Below, in pieces: positions 13,523 through 22,843 of a stretch of 27,578 bases of DNA. The position numbers and the translations under genes were made by a program. The DNA lies in contig DFBO01000007.1 in NCBI GenBank assembly GCA_002366675.1, forward strand, positions 3,069 through 30,646. The letters run 5' to 3'. Positions within the stretch are counted from its first letter, which is position 1, and each line of letters opens with the position of its first letter. A model generated the notes under the pieces. It did not search any database. It worked only from the letters and a program-made list of their open reading frames with translations, and was not told the origin of the DNA. Source of the DNA: Flavobacteriaceae bacterium UBA3078. Lineage in GTDB: Bacteria > Bacteroidota > Bacteroidia > Flavobacteriales > Flavobacteriaceae.

Positions 13523-16500
13523 ATTTTTTTTATCTTCTTTTTCTTTAAATCCTACATATGAAGGCAACATATCTTCTTCATCTTTTTCCTTATTTTCTCT
13601 TTCTGCTTCTTCAGTCGTTTTAACTTTTCCTTTGAATATTTTATTAATCAACTCTTTAAATGTGTCAAAATCTACAGTATAAGAAATACCTACTCCTTGT
13701 GTATAACCTATTTCTTCACCAAAATTTCTAATACTATTTTCTCTATTAAAAACCTTAGCTGTTAATGTACCTTCTTCATTAAGTAAAAAATCTATTTGCA
13801 CATCTCCAGCCACTACAGATTCACTAACACCACCTACAGGAACACCAACTTTCCCATTAATCATTACTCTTTCAGAGATGTTTGTTTGTAAGGTCACACC
13901 AAGACGGTCATCTGTTTGGTAATCTGGATTATTTTCGCCAGCTTCATAATTCAATCCTATATTTACCTTATTACTTTCGTTAGAGAACATACCATTAATA
14001 ATACCGTTAAGTCTTTCTGTAATAGTTCCTGAAAAATTAACATCATTAAGTCTGTTTGAAAAAGAACCTGTAGTCAATAAATATAGGGCTTGATTATCTT
14101 TGTCTTCTTTTGAACTCAGCCTATATTGAATTTCAGATTTAACTGTTGAACTTAAGTTTGGAAAAATAAATTCGAAATCTATTTCTGGCTTTTCTAATTG
14201 TCCAGTTAGAATTGTCTCAACATACACAGGAATACTTCGGTTAATTGGATTGTCCAACAATGGAGATGGATTTGCTTGAGTTTTATATAGAGCTATAATA
14301 TTTATTCTGGCATCATAAGGCTCTCCATCCCAACCAATGCTTCCTTCTTGTACAATGAATTTTTTCTCTACAATTCCCGCATATTTAAAATTGTATATTC
14401 CTTCAAAAACAACAAAGTCACCATACATTCTAAACTTACCATTGGTGTTAATTTCTATTAATAATCCACCTTCTCCCTTTCCTCGAATCGTACTACCAGA
14501 CTCTTTATCAATTACAATTTCTATTTCTGCATCTTGAGTAATATCTAAATCGAAATCTAACTCTAAACCTTTAACTTCTTTTACTGAAATTTCTTCTCCT
14601 TTAAGTTTTGCTGCTTTTTCTTCTGGCGTAAGAAAATGTATAAATGAATTGTCTCCAAAAGACTCCATATCACTTAAAGGAATTACGAATGTAGTACCTG
14701 GATTGGTTTTAGCAATTACATTTACTACAAGTTCTTCTGTTGGGCCATTAATACTTGCTGAACCATCTATAAACGCCGTTCCATAATATAACACTTCATC
14801 TTCGTCTTCATCATCTACTACTCCATCTGTATCTAAAACAACTAAATTTGATGTTTCTACTCCTAAATCTAATTTCCATTTAGAAAAATTAGTATGACTA
14901 ATAGTTCCGTTTAAAACTCCTTTTGTATTGAATTTACTATCAGTTAATTTAATGTTATCAAAAATAAAACTTTGATTAGTTAAGCTAACATCTGAGTATT
15001 CAGAAAAATTATAATCTACATTTAGATATGGTATTGCTAGACCTGCATTATTTAGTTTTAGATTTCCATTTACTTCTGGCAGTGTTAGATTTCCAGAAAT
15101 TCTTGCCAGTCCAGATACATTACCTCTAATATTTTCTAAAACATCAACTAAAAAAGGATTTAATAGCTTAAGGCTAAATTCATTAAATTTCAAACCAACA
15201 TCTATTGTTGAAGCATCTCCATCTACATAAACATCTCCATAGGCTGCAAAAGATTGAGAGACATCATCTTTTATTTTTACATTAACATTATAATTTGTTA
15301 AGTTTTCATTACCAATAATTTTTGCATCAAAAGACCCTAATGCTAATTCATTAACAATAAAGTTATCTATGGTAACTGTTGAATTTGGTAAATAATTTCC
15401 ATTTTGTTGTAATAAATCTAGTTTACCATTAACATTCCCTTGCAGATCTAAGCCTTCAACTGTTGGCGTAATTTTAGCTAAATCTACATCTGTAAATTTT
15501 AAATTTAAATCCTTATAAGTCGAATCTTTAATGACACCTGATAAGGTTATCTCTTCTCGATTATGACTCATCATTATTTGATCTATGTTGAAATTTATAA
15601 ATTTACTATCAAACTCGATTTTATTTAAATTGTCTCTAACTTTATTTATTGTCCAAGTGTTTTCTTTAAAAGTAACATCTGATTCTTTAAAGCCAATTAC
15701 AGATTTATTCTCAGGATTGATGGTATGGTAAAAGTTTATATTATATATGTCTTTGTTATTACTACCTCCTTGAAATTCTGTTCTCACAAAAAGAGTATCG
15801 TTTAATGTTTTATTAATTAAATTAAATTTAGAGACATTATAGTATTTTGTATTTATACTATCTATCTCTATATAAGCATTAAATAATGGATTTTTATTAT
15901 CTAGTTGGAGTTCTATTTGTTCAGCAAAATGATCAAAAAGTTTAATTTCTGGAGACTTAAAAGTTAGTTTAAATTCTTCTTCATCACTTTCAACTCTACC
16001 CCTTACATAAGTGTTTTTCCCTAGTTTTAAGTCAGGAATAAAAACTTCAACAATTTTATTATAAATTTTAAAATTAAAATCAATGTATTGATTCAATTTA
16101 ACTTTGTGAGGCTTGTAATTGGTATAGATACTTCCTAAAGCATTTTCAAATAATAAGCCAATATCTTTAAACAAGAATACACCACTTAATTTACCTTCTA
16201 CTATATCTGGTGAATTTACTTCTATAAGCCTTTCTTTACCAACAATGGCAGATGTTATAGCAAAGTCATCAAAAAAGTATTCATCATTTTGATTCTTATA
16301 ATATGTTTCATTGAATTGAATACTACCAATTGCATCATCAATAGTAGTTCCTTCCATTTTCATCTCAACCTTTCCTTTAAAGATTGAAATTTCATCCTTT
16401 TTAACAATATTAATAGCATTTAGATTTGCATAAGTGACATTTGCAACAAAATCGAACGTATTAATTTCTTCTGAAAAATTTGCCAAACCGTCAAATTCAA

Positions 16501-17992
16501 GTTTGAAGTTATCATCATTAGAAACTAAATTTCCATTAAATATTTTATTCTTTAAATTACCAGAAACTGAAATATTTTCATATTCGTAATTATTGTAACT
16601 AATTGAAAAAATATCGCCACTTAAGTTCGTATTGATATTCTCTTTAGTAAAACCTGAACCATCAACATCCAGATTAAAGGATGTTATACCTAGTGTTTCA
16701 TCATTAATAAATTTACCTATATCAAAATCTTTAAAAACAACATTACCAGAATAAGATGCATTATCAATATCGTTTATCCTTTGCATGCTTAAGTTCGAAT
16801 CTATAAACCCTAATTGCGTATTTATAGCCAAACTAGCCAAAATAGTTGTAGTTGTAATTTCTGTCTGACCAACAACAGTAAAACTTCCAAGTTTATCGAA
16901 TGAAGAAGGAATTGATTCTCCAAGTACATTTGGCAATAAAGCCTTTAAATCTCTATAATTTGAAGACAACTTATGAAAATCTCCTTTCATGTAGAAGTTA
17001 TTATCTTCAATGTTAAATAAATTTTTAAAATTTATATCTCCATATATTTCACTTCTAGAACTTGTGAATAATTTTAAATCCGTTACTACTAAATCGTTTA
17101 GCGTTCCATCTAATTTTGCACTTAATTTAGCCCTTTGATTAACACCAAATTCGTTGTAAAACGTATTTAACTCGTTTAAAGCAATGTCTGAGCCAGTAAA
17201 GGTTGCATCTACACGAACCTTATTAGTAAAGTCCTGTAGCTCTTCTCTATTAAAGAAAAATTTAACCTCACCTTCTAAAGAAGAATTAAGTGTTTTTATA
17301 CTTAAATTTTCAAGCAGGATATTACTTGGTGTATAAGAGAAATTACTTATTAGATTTTTCACTTCTAATCCACGACTATCCAAAAAAGATAAGGTATTTA
17401 TACGCGTACTTACATCACTTCCATTAATTAAAAAATTAGTGGTATTTGTAAAAATGTTAGTGAACTCTAATATTTTGGGAGTTTCTTTATTTTCGTCAAT
17501 AAGCCTAAAGATCCCTCCATTTATAGTAACATCGCTTGAAGAAAGTAAAAAACCACTCTTTTTATCTGAAGGGTTATCTTCATCAAATTTAGCTACAAAA
17601 ATGTCTAAATTTGTTTCTGTTTCACCCTTATACGTTTTTAAATTAAAGATTAATCCTTCTAAATCAATATCCCCAAAAACTAATTTTGAATTGATTACGT
17701 TCCTAAAATTTAAAATAGATGTATTTAATTCTACGACACTTATTAAGGTGTCCTTTTTGTAATCTCTAATTAGGATTTCTTTTAACTCTACATCTCCATT
17801 AAATTGCAATCCTATTTTACCAATATTAATATTAGTCTTAAAATCTTCATTTATCTTGGTAGTTACTTTTTTTCCAAGATAAGTTTGAATAGATGGAATA
17901 GATAATAATAGCATCAAAATGATGAAAAGCAGTAATATAATTGCTACTAGTTTATATAGTATTTTTAAAAATTTTTTGATACGTTTTAAAAT
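13514..17992 (-). CDS. tamB: TamB/translocation and assembly module protein (DUF490)
   Basis: The protein has about 1,490 residues, inner-membrane anchored, with a very long repetitive beta-rich body. The body is the TamB-type hydrophobic groove; the start QTYLGKKVTTKINEDFKTN and the C-terminal DUF490 region (about the last 400 residues, with GEGGLLIEINTNGKFRMYGD and NLSSTVKSEIQYRLSS) are typical. Such proteins span the periplasm and move lipids or help assemble outer-membrane proteins. The tail is highly charged (EKEDKKNKN). The start is a problem. The first ATG/GTG/TTG-type codon gives MMLLLSIPSIQ from 17917 (TTG), with only part of the anchor. In-frame codons further upstream encode a basic cap and full membrane helix (KRIKKFLKILYKLVAIILLL). 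I place the start at the ATT at 17992; the ATA at 17995 is an alternative. Confidence 0.88.
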   Translation of the reverse strand: MLKRIKKFLKILYKLVAIILLLFIILMLLLSIPSIQTYLGKKVTTKINEDFKTNINIGKIGLQFNGDVELKEILIRDYKKDTLISVVELNTSILNFRNVINSKLVFGDIDLEGLIFNLKTYKGETETNLDIFVAKFDEDNPSDKKSGFLLSSSDVTINGGIFRLIDENKETPKILEFTNIFTNTTNFLINGSDVSTRINTLSFLDSRGLEVKNLISNFSYTPSNILLENLSIKTLNSSLEGEVKFFFNREELQDFTNKVRVDATFTGSDIALNELNTFYNEFGVNQRAKLSAKLDGTLNDLVVTDLKLFTSSRSEIYGDINFKNLFNIEDNNFYMKGDFHKLSSNYRDLKALLPNVLGESIPSSFDKLGSFTVVGQTEITTTTILASLAINTQLGFIDSNLSMQRINDIDNASYSGNVVFKDFDIGKFINDETLGITSFNLDVDGSGFTKENINTNLSGDIFSISYNNYEYENISVSGNLKNKIFNGNLVSNDDNFKLEFDGLANFSEEINTFDFVANVTYANLNAINIVKKDEISIFKGKVEMKMEGTTIDDAIGSIQFNETYYKNQNDEYFFDDFAITSAIVGKERLIEVNSPDIVEGKLSGVFLFKDIGLLFENALGSIYTNYKPHKVKLNQYIDFNFKIYNKIVEVFIPDLKLGKNTYVRGRVESDEEEFKLTFKSPEIKLFDHFAEQIELQLDNKNPLFNAYIEIDSINTKYYNVSKFNLINKTLNDTLFVRTEFQGGSNNKDIYNINFYHTINPENKSVIGFKESDVTFKENTWTINKVRDNLNKIEFDSKFINFNIDQIMMSHNREEITLSGVIKDSTYKDLNLKFTDVDLAKITPTVEGLDLQGNVNGKLDLLQQNGNYLPNSTVTIDNFIVNELALGSFDAKIIGNENLTNYNVNVKIKDDVSQSFAAYGDVYVDGDASTIDVGLKFNEFSLKLLNPFLVDVLENIRGNVSGLARISGNLTLPEVNGNLKLNNAGLAIPYLNVDYNFSEYSDVSLTNQSFIFDNIKLTDSKFNTKGVLNGTISHTNFSKWKLDLGVETSNLVVLDTDGVVDDEDEDEVLYYGTAFIDGSASINGPTEELVVNVIAKTNPGTTFVIPLSDMESFGDNSFIHFLTPEEKAAKLKGEEISVKEVKGLELDFDLDITQDAEIEIVIDKESGSTIRGKGEGGLLIEINTNGKFRMYGDFVVFEGIYNFKYAGIVEKKFIVQEGSIGWDGEPYDARINIIALYKTQANPSPLLDNPINRSIPVYVETILTGQLEKPEIDFEFIFPNLSSTVKSEIQYRLSSKEDKDNQALYLLTTGSFSNRLNDVNFSGTITERLNGIINGMFSNESNKVNIGLNYEAGENNPDYQTDDRLGVTLQTNISERVMINGKVGVPVGGVSESVVAGDVQIDFLLNEEGTLTAKVFNRENSIRNFGEEIGYTQGVGISYTVDFDTFKELINKIFKGKVKTTEEAERENKEKDEEDMLPSYVGFKEKEDKKNKN

Positions 17993-18002
17993 TATAACTT
18001 TG
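17976..18002 (+). promoter_or_regulatory. Candidate tsaD promoter
   Basis: TTG (17976-17978) is followed after 16 bases by TAACTTTG (17995-18002), an exact TAnnTTTG box, 38 bases before the tsaD ATG. The spacing is slightly short of the usual 17-23. It overlaps the 5' end of tamB on the other strand. Confidence 0.6.
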
Positions 18003-18006
18003 AAAC

Positions 18007-18014
18007 CAAAATTA
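18007..18014 (-). promoter_or_regulatory. Candidate -7 box of tamB
   Basis: On the minus strand this reads TAATTTTG, an exact TAnnTTTG match. Transcription would start near 18001, only about nine bases before the ATT start proposed for tamB. It lies four bases from the tsaD -7 box, so the two polymerases cannot bind together. Confidence 0.5.
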
Positions 18015-18040
18015 ACAATTATTATGCCTAATTCTCACTA

Positions 18041-19063
18041 ATGCCTACAGAAAATATTTACATTCTTGGAATTGAGTCTTCATGCGATGATACAGCTGCT
18101 TCGGTAATCCATAATGGAACCATTTTAAGCAATGTAATTGCAAGCCAAAAAATTCATGAAGAATATGGAGGAGTCGTACCAGAATTAGCCTCTAGAGCAC
18201 ATCAGCAGAACATTGTGCCTGTTGTAAATCAGGCTATTAAAAAAGCAAACATTGATAAAGAACAACTTCATGCTATTGCTTTTACTAGAGGTCCAGGTTT
18301 AATGGGTTCATTACTTGTAGGTACGTCTTTTGCAAAATCTTTAGCATTGGGCTTAGATATTCCATTAATAGATGTCAATCATATGCAGGCTCATATTCTT
18401 GCACATTTTATAAATGAAGAGGGATTTAAAAAACCACCTTTTCCGTTTCTAGCTATGACTATTTCAGGTGGACATACTCAGATAGTTAAAGTTTCTAATT
18501 ATTTCGAAATGGAAATCATAGGAGAAACTATTGATGATGCTGTTGGAGAAGCATACGACAAAAGTGGTAAAATATTAGGTTTAGGTTATCCAGCTGGTCC
18601 TGAAATTGACAAGCGTGCACAATTAGGAAATCCAAAGGCTTTTAAATTTACTAAACCCAAAGTTAATGGTTTAAACTTTAGCTTTTCAGGCTTAAAAACT
18701 GCCATTCTTTATTTTATACAAAGAGAATCCAAAACAAATCCAAATTTTATAAATGAAAATATAAATGACATTTGTGCTTCAATTCAATATACCATTATAG
18801 GAATTTTAATAGATAAAATAAAATTAGCTTCAAATCAGACTGGAATAAAGCATATTGCTATTGGTGGAGGTGTTTCAGCAAATTCAGGAATCAGACAAGC
18901 ATTAAAAACTGGTGAAACAAAATTTGGCTGGACAACCTATTTGCCTAAATTCGAATTTACCACAGACAACGCAGCAATGATTGCTATTGTTGGCTATTTA
19001 AAATATTTAGAAAGCAATTTTTCTGATCAAAATGTCACAGCTTCAGCTAGATTAAAAATCTAA
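18041..19063 (+). CDS. tsaD: tRNA threonylcarbamoyladenosine (t6A) synthase, transferase subunit TsaD
   Basis: The 340 residues match TsaD/Gcp/Kae1 length. Motifs are GIESSCDDTAASV (residues 10-22), ELASRAHQQN, RGPGLMGSLLVGTSFAKSLA, the metal-binding NHMQAHILAH (His114, His118), MTISGGHTQIV, GEAYDKSGKILGLGYPAGP, GGGVSANSGIR, and TTDNAAMIA with the distal metal Asp. It transfers the threonylcarbamoyl group to A37 of ANN-decoding tRNAs, working with TsaB, TsaE and TsaC, none of which is in the window. It diverges from tamB by about 50 bases with interlocking promoters and starts with ATG at 18041. Confidence 0.96.
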   Translation: MPTENIYILGIESSCDDTAASVIHNGTILSNVIASQKIHEEYGGVVPELASRAHQQNIVPVVNQAIKKANIDKEQLHAIAFTRGPGLMGSLLVGTSFAKSLALGLDIPLIDVNHMQAHILAHFINEEGFKKPPFPFLAMTISGGHTQIVKVSNYFEMEIIGETIDDAVGEAYDKSGKILGLGYPAGPEIDKRAQLGNPKAFKFTKPKVNGLNFSFSGLKTAILYFIQRESKTNPNFINENINDICASIQYTIIGILIDKIKLASNQTGIKHIAIGGGVSANSGIRQALKTGETKFGWTTYLPKFEFTTDNAAMIAIVGYLKYLESNFSDQNVTASARLKI

Positions 19064-19160
19064 ATGATAAAAACTCTGTTAATAACCTTTCAAGAAGTTG
19101 TTTTTTTAAACCAATAATTTTGTTTTTTTTGTCTCAACAAAAGCCACTATATTTAGTACT

Positions 19161-19793
19161 ATGAAAAGACTTCTACTTGTTTTCCTATTATTTCCAATTA
19201 TATTATCCGCTCAAGAATCTGCAACTATCTCATTAGATTCTGTAACTGACATTTTAAAAGCTGAAGAATATTTAAAATCTCATAAATCAAGAGGAAATAA
19301 ACTCATTACATTTAATGAAGAAAAGCATAAAACAAATTTAGCTGCAGACTTGCTCAAATTACCTGTTGGAGGAAAAAAAACGATTGAAAATGAAGTAGAA
19401 AAAACTACTTATAAAGTTGTTGAGAAAGAAAACATCATGCATTATAGAGCTAGTTATATTCTGCTGGAAAGCAAAAAAAATGGTGCAGACAAGGCTGTTT
19501 CTTTAAGAAATAAAATTACTACCGAATATAATAATGGTTATCCCTTTGATTTTTTAGCTAAAAAATATTCTGTAGCAAAAAATGCTACTCGCGGAGGTGA
19601 TACTGGATGGTTTATAAAAGGAGAAAAAGACATTTTACTAGAAATAGCAATTACTGACGAATCTCATGACTTGAATAGTATTATTTCTTATGATGATACT
19701 GAAAAAAGCTTGTATTACATCATCCTTAAAAGCTATCTACCAAAAGAGATTAAAGAAATTAAAGCGCTTAAAATAGTTGAACGTAAAGATTAA
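19161..19793 (+). CDS. Parvulin-type peptidyl-prolyl isomerase, exported
   Basis: The protein has 210 residues. The signal peptide is MKRLLLVFLLFPIILSAQ. An N-terminal segment of about 75 residues precedes a PpiC/rotamase domain of the SurA/PrsA kind (about 94-200), with the signature GGDTGWF (145-151), the parvulin GGdLGwf motif. It would catalyse prolyl cis-trans isomerisation in the periplasm and help outer-membrane protein folding. The protein is shorter than SurA, with a single isomerase domain and no long chaperone arm. Its stop shares a base with the rsmE start (TAATG), so rsmE is probably translated by coupling. A variant -7 box (TATATTTA, 19148-19155) lies six bases before the ATG. 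Confidence 0.8.
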   Translation: MKRLLLVFLLFPIILSAQESATISLDSVTDILKAEEYLKSHKSRGNKLITFNEEKHKTNLAADLLKLPVGGKKTIENEVEKTTYKVVEKENIMHYRASYILLESKKNGADKAVSLRNKITTEYNNGYPFDFLAKKYSVAKNATRGGDTGWFIKGEKDILLEIAITDESHDLNSIISYDDTEKSLYYIILKSYLPKEIKEIKALKIVERKD

Positions 19794-20500
19794 TGCAGTT
19801 ATTTTATAATCCAGATATTACAGAAGAAGCAAGCCAAATTATTTTTCCAAAGGAAGAAAGCAAGCATATTATAAAAGTTTTACGAAAAACCGAAGGAGAT
19901 ATTCTACATATAACCAATGGATCTGGTTGGTTATTTACTGCAAAAATTTCTGTGGCAGACATAAAAAATTGTGTTGCAACTATAATTACCAAGAAAGAAC
20001 AAGCTAAAAGAAATTACAAAGTACATCTTGCTGTTGCTCCAACAAAAATGAACGATAGGTACGAATGGTTTCTTGAAAAAGCAACAGAAATAGGTGTCAA
20101 CACCATTACTCCTATTATTTGCGATAATAGCGAACGAAAAGTAATTAAAACAGATCGTTATGAAAAAATATTGCTCTCAGCCATGAAACAATCTCTTTCA
20201 TGCTTTAAGCCTACTCTAAACAATGCCATATCTTTTAAAGAATTTATTGGCAACACATTTACAAGACAAAAATTTATTGCCCATTGCGAAGAAACCGAAA
20301 AAAAATCTTTAAAAAACGAACTCAAGCAGAATCAAGATATTATTATTTTAATAGGTCCTGAAGGAGATTTTAGTGTTAAAGAAATCGAAATGGCAATTAA
20401 TACTGATTTTATTCCTGTAACTTTGGGTAAAACGAGGTTACGAACAGAAACTGCAGCTATTGTAGCTTGCCATACTGTAGCTTTTGTAAATGAACTTTAA
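19793..20500 (+). CDS. rsmE: 16S rRNA (uracil-1498-N3)-methyltransferase RsmE
   Basis: The 235 residues fit the family. The N-terminal PUA-like part (FPKEESKHIIKVLRKTEGD) is followed by the SPOUT catalytic part: LAVAPTKMNDRYEWFLEKATEIGV, the cofactor knot LIGPEGDFSVKEIE, and VTLGKTRLRTETAAIVA. It methylates N3 of U1498 of 16S rRNA in the decoding region with SAM. The start ATG overlaps the stop of the PPIase gene by one base, and the DUF4159 gene follows by 28 bases, so these form one operon. Confidence 0.94.
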   Translation: MQLFYNPDITEEASQIIFPKEESKHIIKVLRKTEGDILHITNGSGWLFTAKISVADIKNCVATIITKKEQAKRNYKVHLAVAPTKMNDRYEWFLEKATEIGVNTITPIICDNSERKVIKTDRYEKILLSAMKQSLSCFKPTLNNAISFKEFIGNTFTRQKFIAHCEETEKKSLKNELKQNQDIIILIGPEGDFSVKEIEMAINTDFIPVTLGKTRLRTETAAIVACHTVAFVNEL

Positions 20501-20528
20501 AATAGAATGTTACAACTTCAATAGTTTT

Positions 20529-21185
20529 ATGAAAAACATAACTAAAACAAGTCTTTTCTCTATAATCTTCTGTCTCTTATCTTCATTTATTTCCTCCCAA
20601 GAGATAGCCGTTTTAAAGTATAAAGGTGGTGGAGATTGGTATGGTAATCCTACTGCTCTTCCAAATTTAATAGACTTTTGTAATAACAATATTAACACAA
20701 AAATTAGCAATAAACCTCAAACTGTTGAAACAGGAAGTATTGAAATTTTTCAATATCCTTTTATCCACATGACAGGTCATGGTAATGTTTTTTTTAGCGA
20801 GGAAGATGTTGAAAATTTAAGGAACTATTTAATTTCAGGTGGTTTTCTTCATATAGACGATAATTATGGAATGCAACCCTATATAACCGAAGAGTTAAAA
20901 AAAGTATTTCCCGAGACAGAATTAGTTGAGATTCCGGCAAATCATCCTATTTTTAATGTACCATATAATTTCCCTAAAGGTCTTCCAAAAATTCATGAAC
21001 ACGATGGTAAACGCCCTCAAGCATTTGGGGTCTTTTTTGAAAATAGATTAGTCTTACTCTTTACAGTTGAAAGTGATTTAGGAGATGGTTGGGAAGACGA
21101 AATAGTACATAATGATCCTCCAGATGTTAGAGCAAAGGCATTAAAAATGGGAGCAAACATAATAAAATATGCTTTTGAAAACTAA
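20529..21185 (+). CDS. Exported DUF4159 protein
   Basis: This is a Bacteroidota DUF4159 protein of about 218 residues. The correct start is most likely the ATG at 20529, because MKNITKTSLFSIIFCLLSSF followed by ISSQ is a clean signal peptide. The upstream ATG at 20490, overlapping rsmE, would put a 13-residue non-signal leader in front. The mature part begins IAVLKYKGGGDWYGNPTALP and contains MTGHGNVFFSEEDVENLRNYL and GGFLHIDDNYGM, the characteristic region of the domain, whose fold resembles class I glutamine amidotransferases but without the catalytic Cys. Function is not known to me. It sits between rsmE (28 bases) and the SpoU methyltransferase (6 bases) in a run of RNA-modifying genes, which does not explain its export. 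Confidence 0.85.
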   Translation: MKNITKTSLFSIIFCLLSSFISSQEIAVLKYKGGGDWYGNPTALPNLIDFCNNNINTKISNKPQTVETGSIEIFQYPFIHMTGHGNVFFSEEDVENLRNYLISGGFLHIDDNYGMQPYITEELKKVFPETELVEIPANHPIFNVPYNFPKGLPKIHEHDGKRPQAFGVFFENRLVLLFTVESDLGDGWEDEIVHNDPPDVRAKALKMGANIIKYAFEN

Positions 21186-21191
21186 TTATTT

Positions 21192-21695
21192 GTGAAACAA
21201 CTAACACACTACAACACCCATTTCTCAAAGCAATCATTTCCTATTATATTAGTCTGCGACAATATTACAAATGCACCAAACATTGGCAGTTTATTTAGAA
21301 CAGCTGATGCTTTTGGAATAGAAAAAATTATTTTCTGTGGCTCCAAAATTCCTTTAGGGAGAAAGATGACTAAAACCTCTCGAGCAACTGAAAAATTGGT
21401 TCATTTTGAAGAAAAAGAATCCATTATAGAAACTATCAACCAATTAAAAGTCGAAAATTATACAATAGTTTCTTTAGAAATAACCTCAAATAGCCAACCA
21501 ATAAATACATTTAAATTTTTAAAAGAGCATAAAATTGCATTAATAATTGGAGACGAAAATTTTGGTGTTTCAGAAACTGCTCTAAAAAATTCTGATGCCA
21601 TCATTCATATTGAGATGTTTGGACAAAATAGTAGCATGAATGTTGTTCAAGCAACAACTATTGCAATTTATGAGATTACTAAACAAACTCTATAA
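21192..21695 (+). CDS. SpoU/TrmH-family RNA 2'-O-methyltransferase
   Basis: The protein has 167 residues with a GTG start six bases after the DUF4159 stop. The three SpoU motifs are present: NAPNIGSLFRTADAFG (Asn30, Arg36), ALIIGDENFGVSE, and the knot MFGQNSSMNVVQATTIAIYE. This is the short one-domain type with a TrmH-like fold, using SAM to methylate a ribose 2'-OH of tRNA or rRNA. The nucleotide target cannot be decided from sequence (TrmH, TrmL and RlmB all share these motifs). It is the last gene of the operon begun by the PPIase or tsaD. Confidence 0.88.
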   Translation: MKQLTHYNTHFSKQSFPIILVCDNITNAPNIGSLFRTADAFGIEKIIFCGSKIPLGRKMTKTSRATEKLVHFEEKESIIETINQLKVENYTIVSLEITSNSQPINTFKFLKEHKIALIIGDENFGVSETALKNSDAIIHIEMFGQNSSMNVVQATTIAIYEITKQTL

Positions 21696-21748
21696 ATTTT
21701 AATTCTTTGTTTTTTACACTTTTCAACTTCAATATGTATCTTTACTAA

Positions 21749-22837
21749 ATGAATTCAAATAATATATCAAAAGGAATTTTAAGAGCTTTAGGAATCATAA
21801 TTGGCATCTTTTTGTTGCTATTCTTCCTTTATAAGATTCAATCTGTTATTGTTTACATAGTTATTGCTGCTGTAATATCACTAATTGGAAGACCAATTGT
21901 ACTATTTCTTAGAGACAAACTAAAATTTAAAAATGCTATAGCAGTTGTTGTAACCATGGTGCTTTTAATAAGTTTGCTTATAGGTTTGGTTGGACTATTT
22001 ATCCCATTAATTGTTAAGCAAAGTCAGAATCTATCTTTATTAGATATAGATTCCCTAAAAATTAATTTTGAAAATATTTATCGGGAAGCAACTTCATACT
22101 TCAATATTGAAACTGAAAACGTAAAGGAATCAATAAAAGAATCGCATTTTCTTTCAAAAATTAACTACGCAATGATTCCTGATTTTTTAAATACTATGAT
22201 TGGTGGATTTGGAAGCTTTAGTATTGGGTTGTTTTCGGTATTATTTATTTCATTTTTCTTCTTAAAAGATAGTCAGCTTTTTGAAAGTAGTATTATGGCG
22301 TTTATTCCTGATAATAAAGAAGAACGTTCAAAAAAGTCTTTTTTAAAAATCAAAGATTTATTATCTCGCTATTTTGTTGGTTTAATCTTCCAAATATCAA
22401 TTTTATTTATCATTTACATGATAGGGTTACTATTAATTGGCGTTGAGAATGCCGTAGTTATTGCATTTCTGTGCGCTTTATTAAACCTAATCCCATATGT
22501 AGGACCATTAATTGGTGGTGCACTAATGATAATATTAACCATGACTAGTAATTTAGGGCAAAGTTTTAGCGAAGTTTTACTGCCAACTACGTTATATGTT
22601 CTTATTGTAATTGGTATTGGACAACTAATAGACAACTTTTTTAGTCAGCCAATTATATTCTCTAAAAGTGTCAAGTCTCATCCTTTAGAAATTTTTTTAG
22701 TTATCATTATTGCTGGTATTTTATTTGGTATTGTTGGTATGATAATAGCTGTACCAACATATACAGCCATTAAAGTTATTCTAAAAGAATTTTTATCTAA
22801 TAACAAAGTGGTTCAACAACTTACTAAAGGTTTATAG
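21749..22837 (+). CDS. AI-2E-family transporter / PerM-type permease
   Basis: The protein has 362 residues, very hydrophobic, with about eight membrane segments: two pairs near residues 12-60 and 60-95, and the rest after residue 150. The family motifs LIPYVGPLIGGALMI and IDNFFSQPIIFSKSVKSHPLEIFLVI are present. The family (PF01594, DUF20) includes TqsA, linked to autoinducer-2 export, and Na+/H+ antiporters, so the substrate cannot be assigned. A variant -7 box (TATCTTTA, 21737-21744) ends four bases before the ATG, so the message may be leaderless. The THUMP-like methyltransferase starts six bases after its stop. Confidence 0.9.
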   Translation: MNSNNISKGILRALGIIIGIFLLLFFLYKIQSVIVYIVIAAVISLIGRPIVLFLRDKLKFKNAIAVVVTMVLLISLLIGLVGLFIPLIVKQSQNLSLLDIDSLKINFENIYREATSYFNIETENVKESIKESHFLSKINYAMIPDFLNTMIGGFGSFSIGLFSVLFISFFFLKDSQLFESSIMAFIPDNKEERSKKSFLKIKDLLSRYFVGLIFQISILFIIYMIGLLLIGVENAVVIAFLCALLNLIPYVGPLIGGALMIILTMTSNLGQSFSEVLLPTTLYVLIVIGIGQLIDNFFSQPIIFSKSVKSHPLEIFLVIIIAGILFGIVGMIIAVPTYTAIKVILKEFLSNNKVVQQLTKGL

Positions 22838-22843
22838 TTTACT

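Noticed and set aside
19064..19130. Terminator after tsaD
   Set aside because: T-runs are present, but the only stem (CAA/TTG around four bases) is too short to claim.
20490..20528. ATG at 20490 as the DUF4159 start
   Set aside because: It would add 13 residues before a clear signal peptide and overlap rsmE; the ATG at 20529 fits better.
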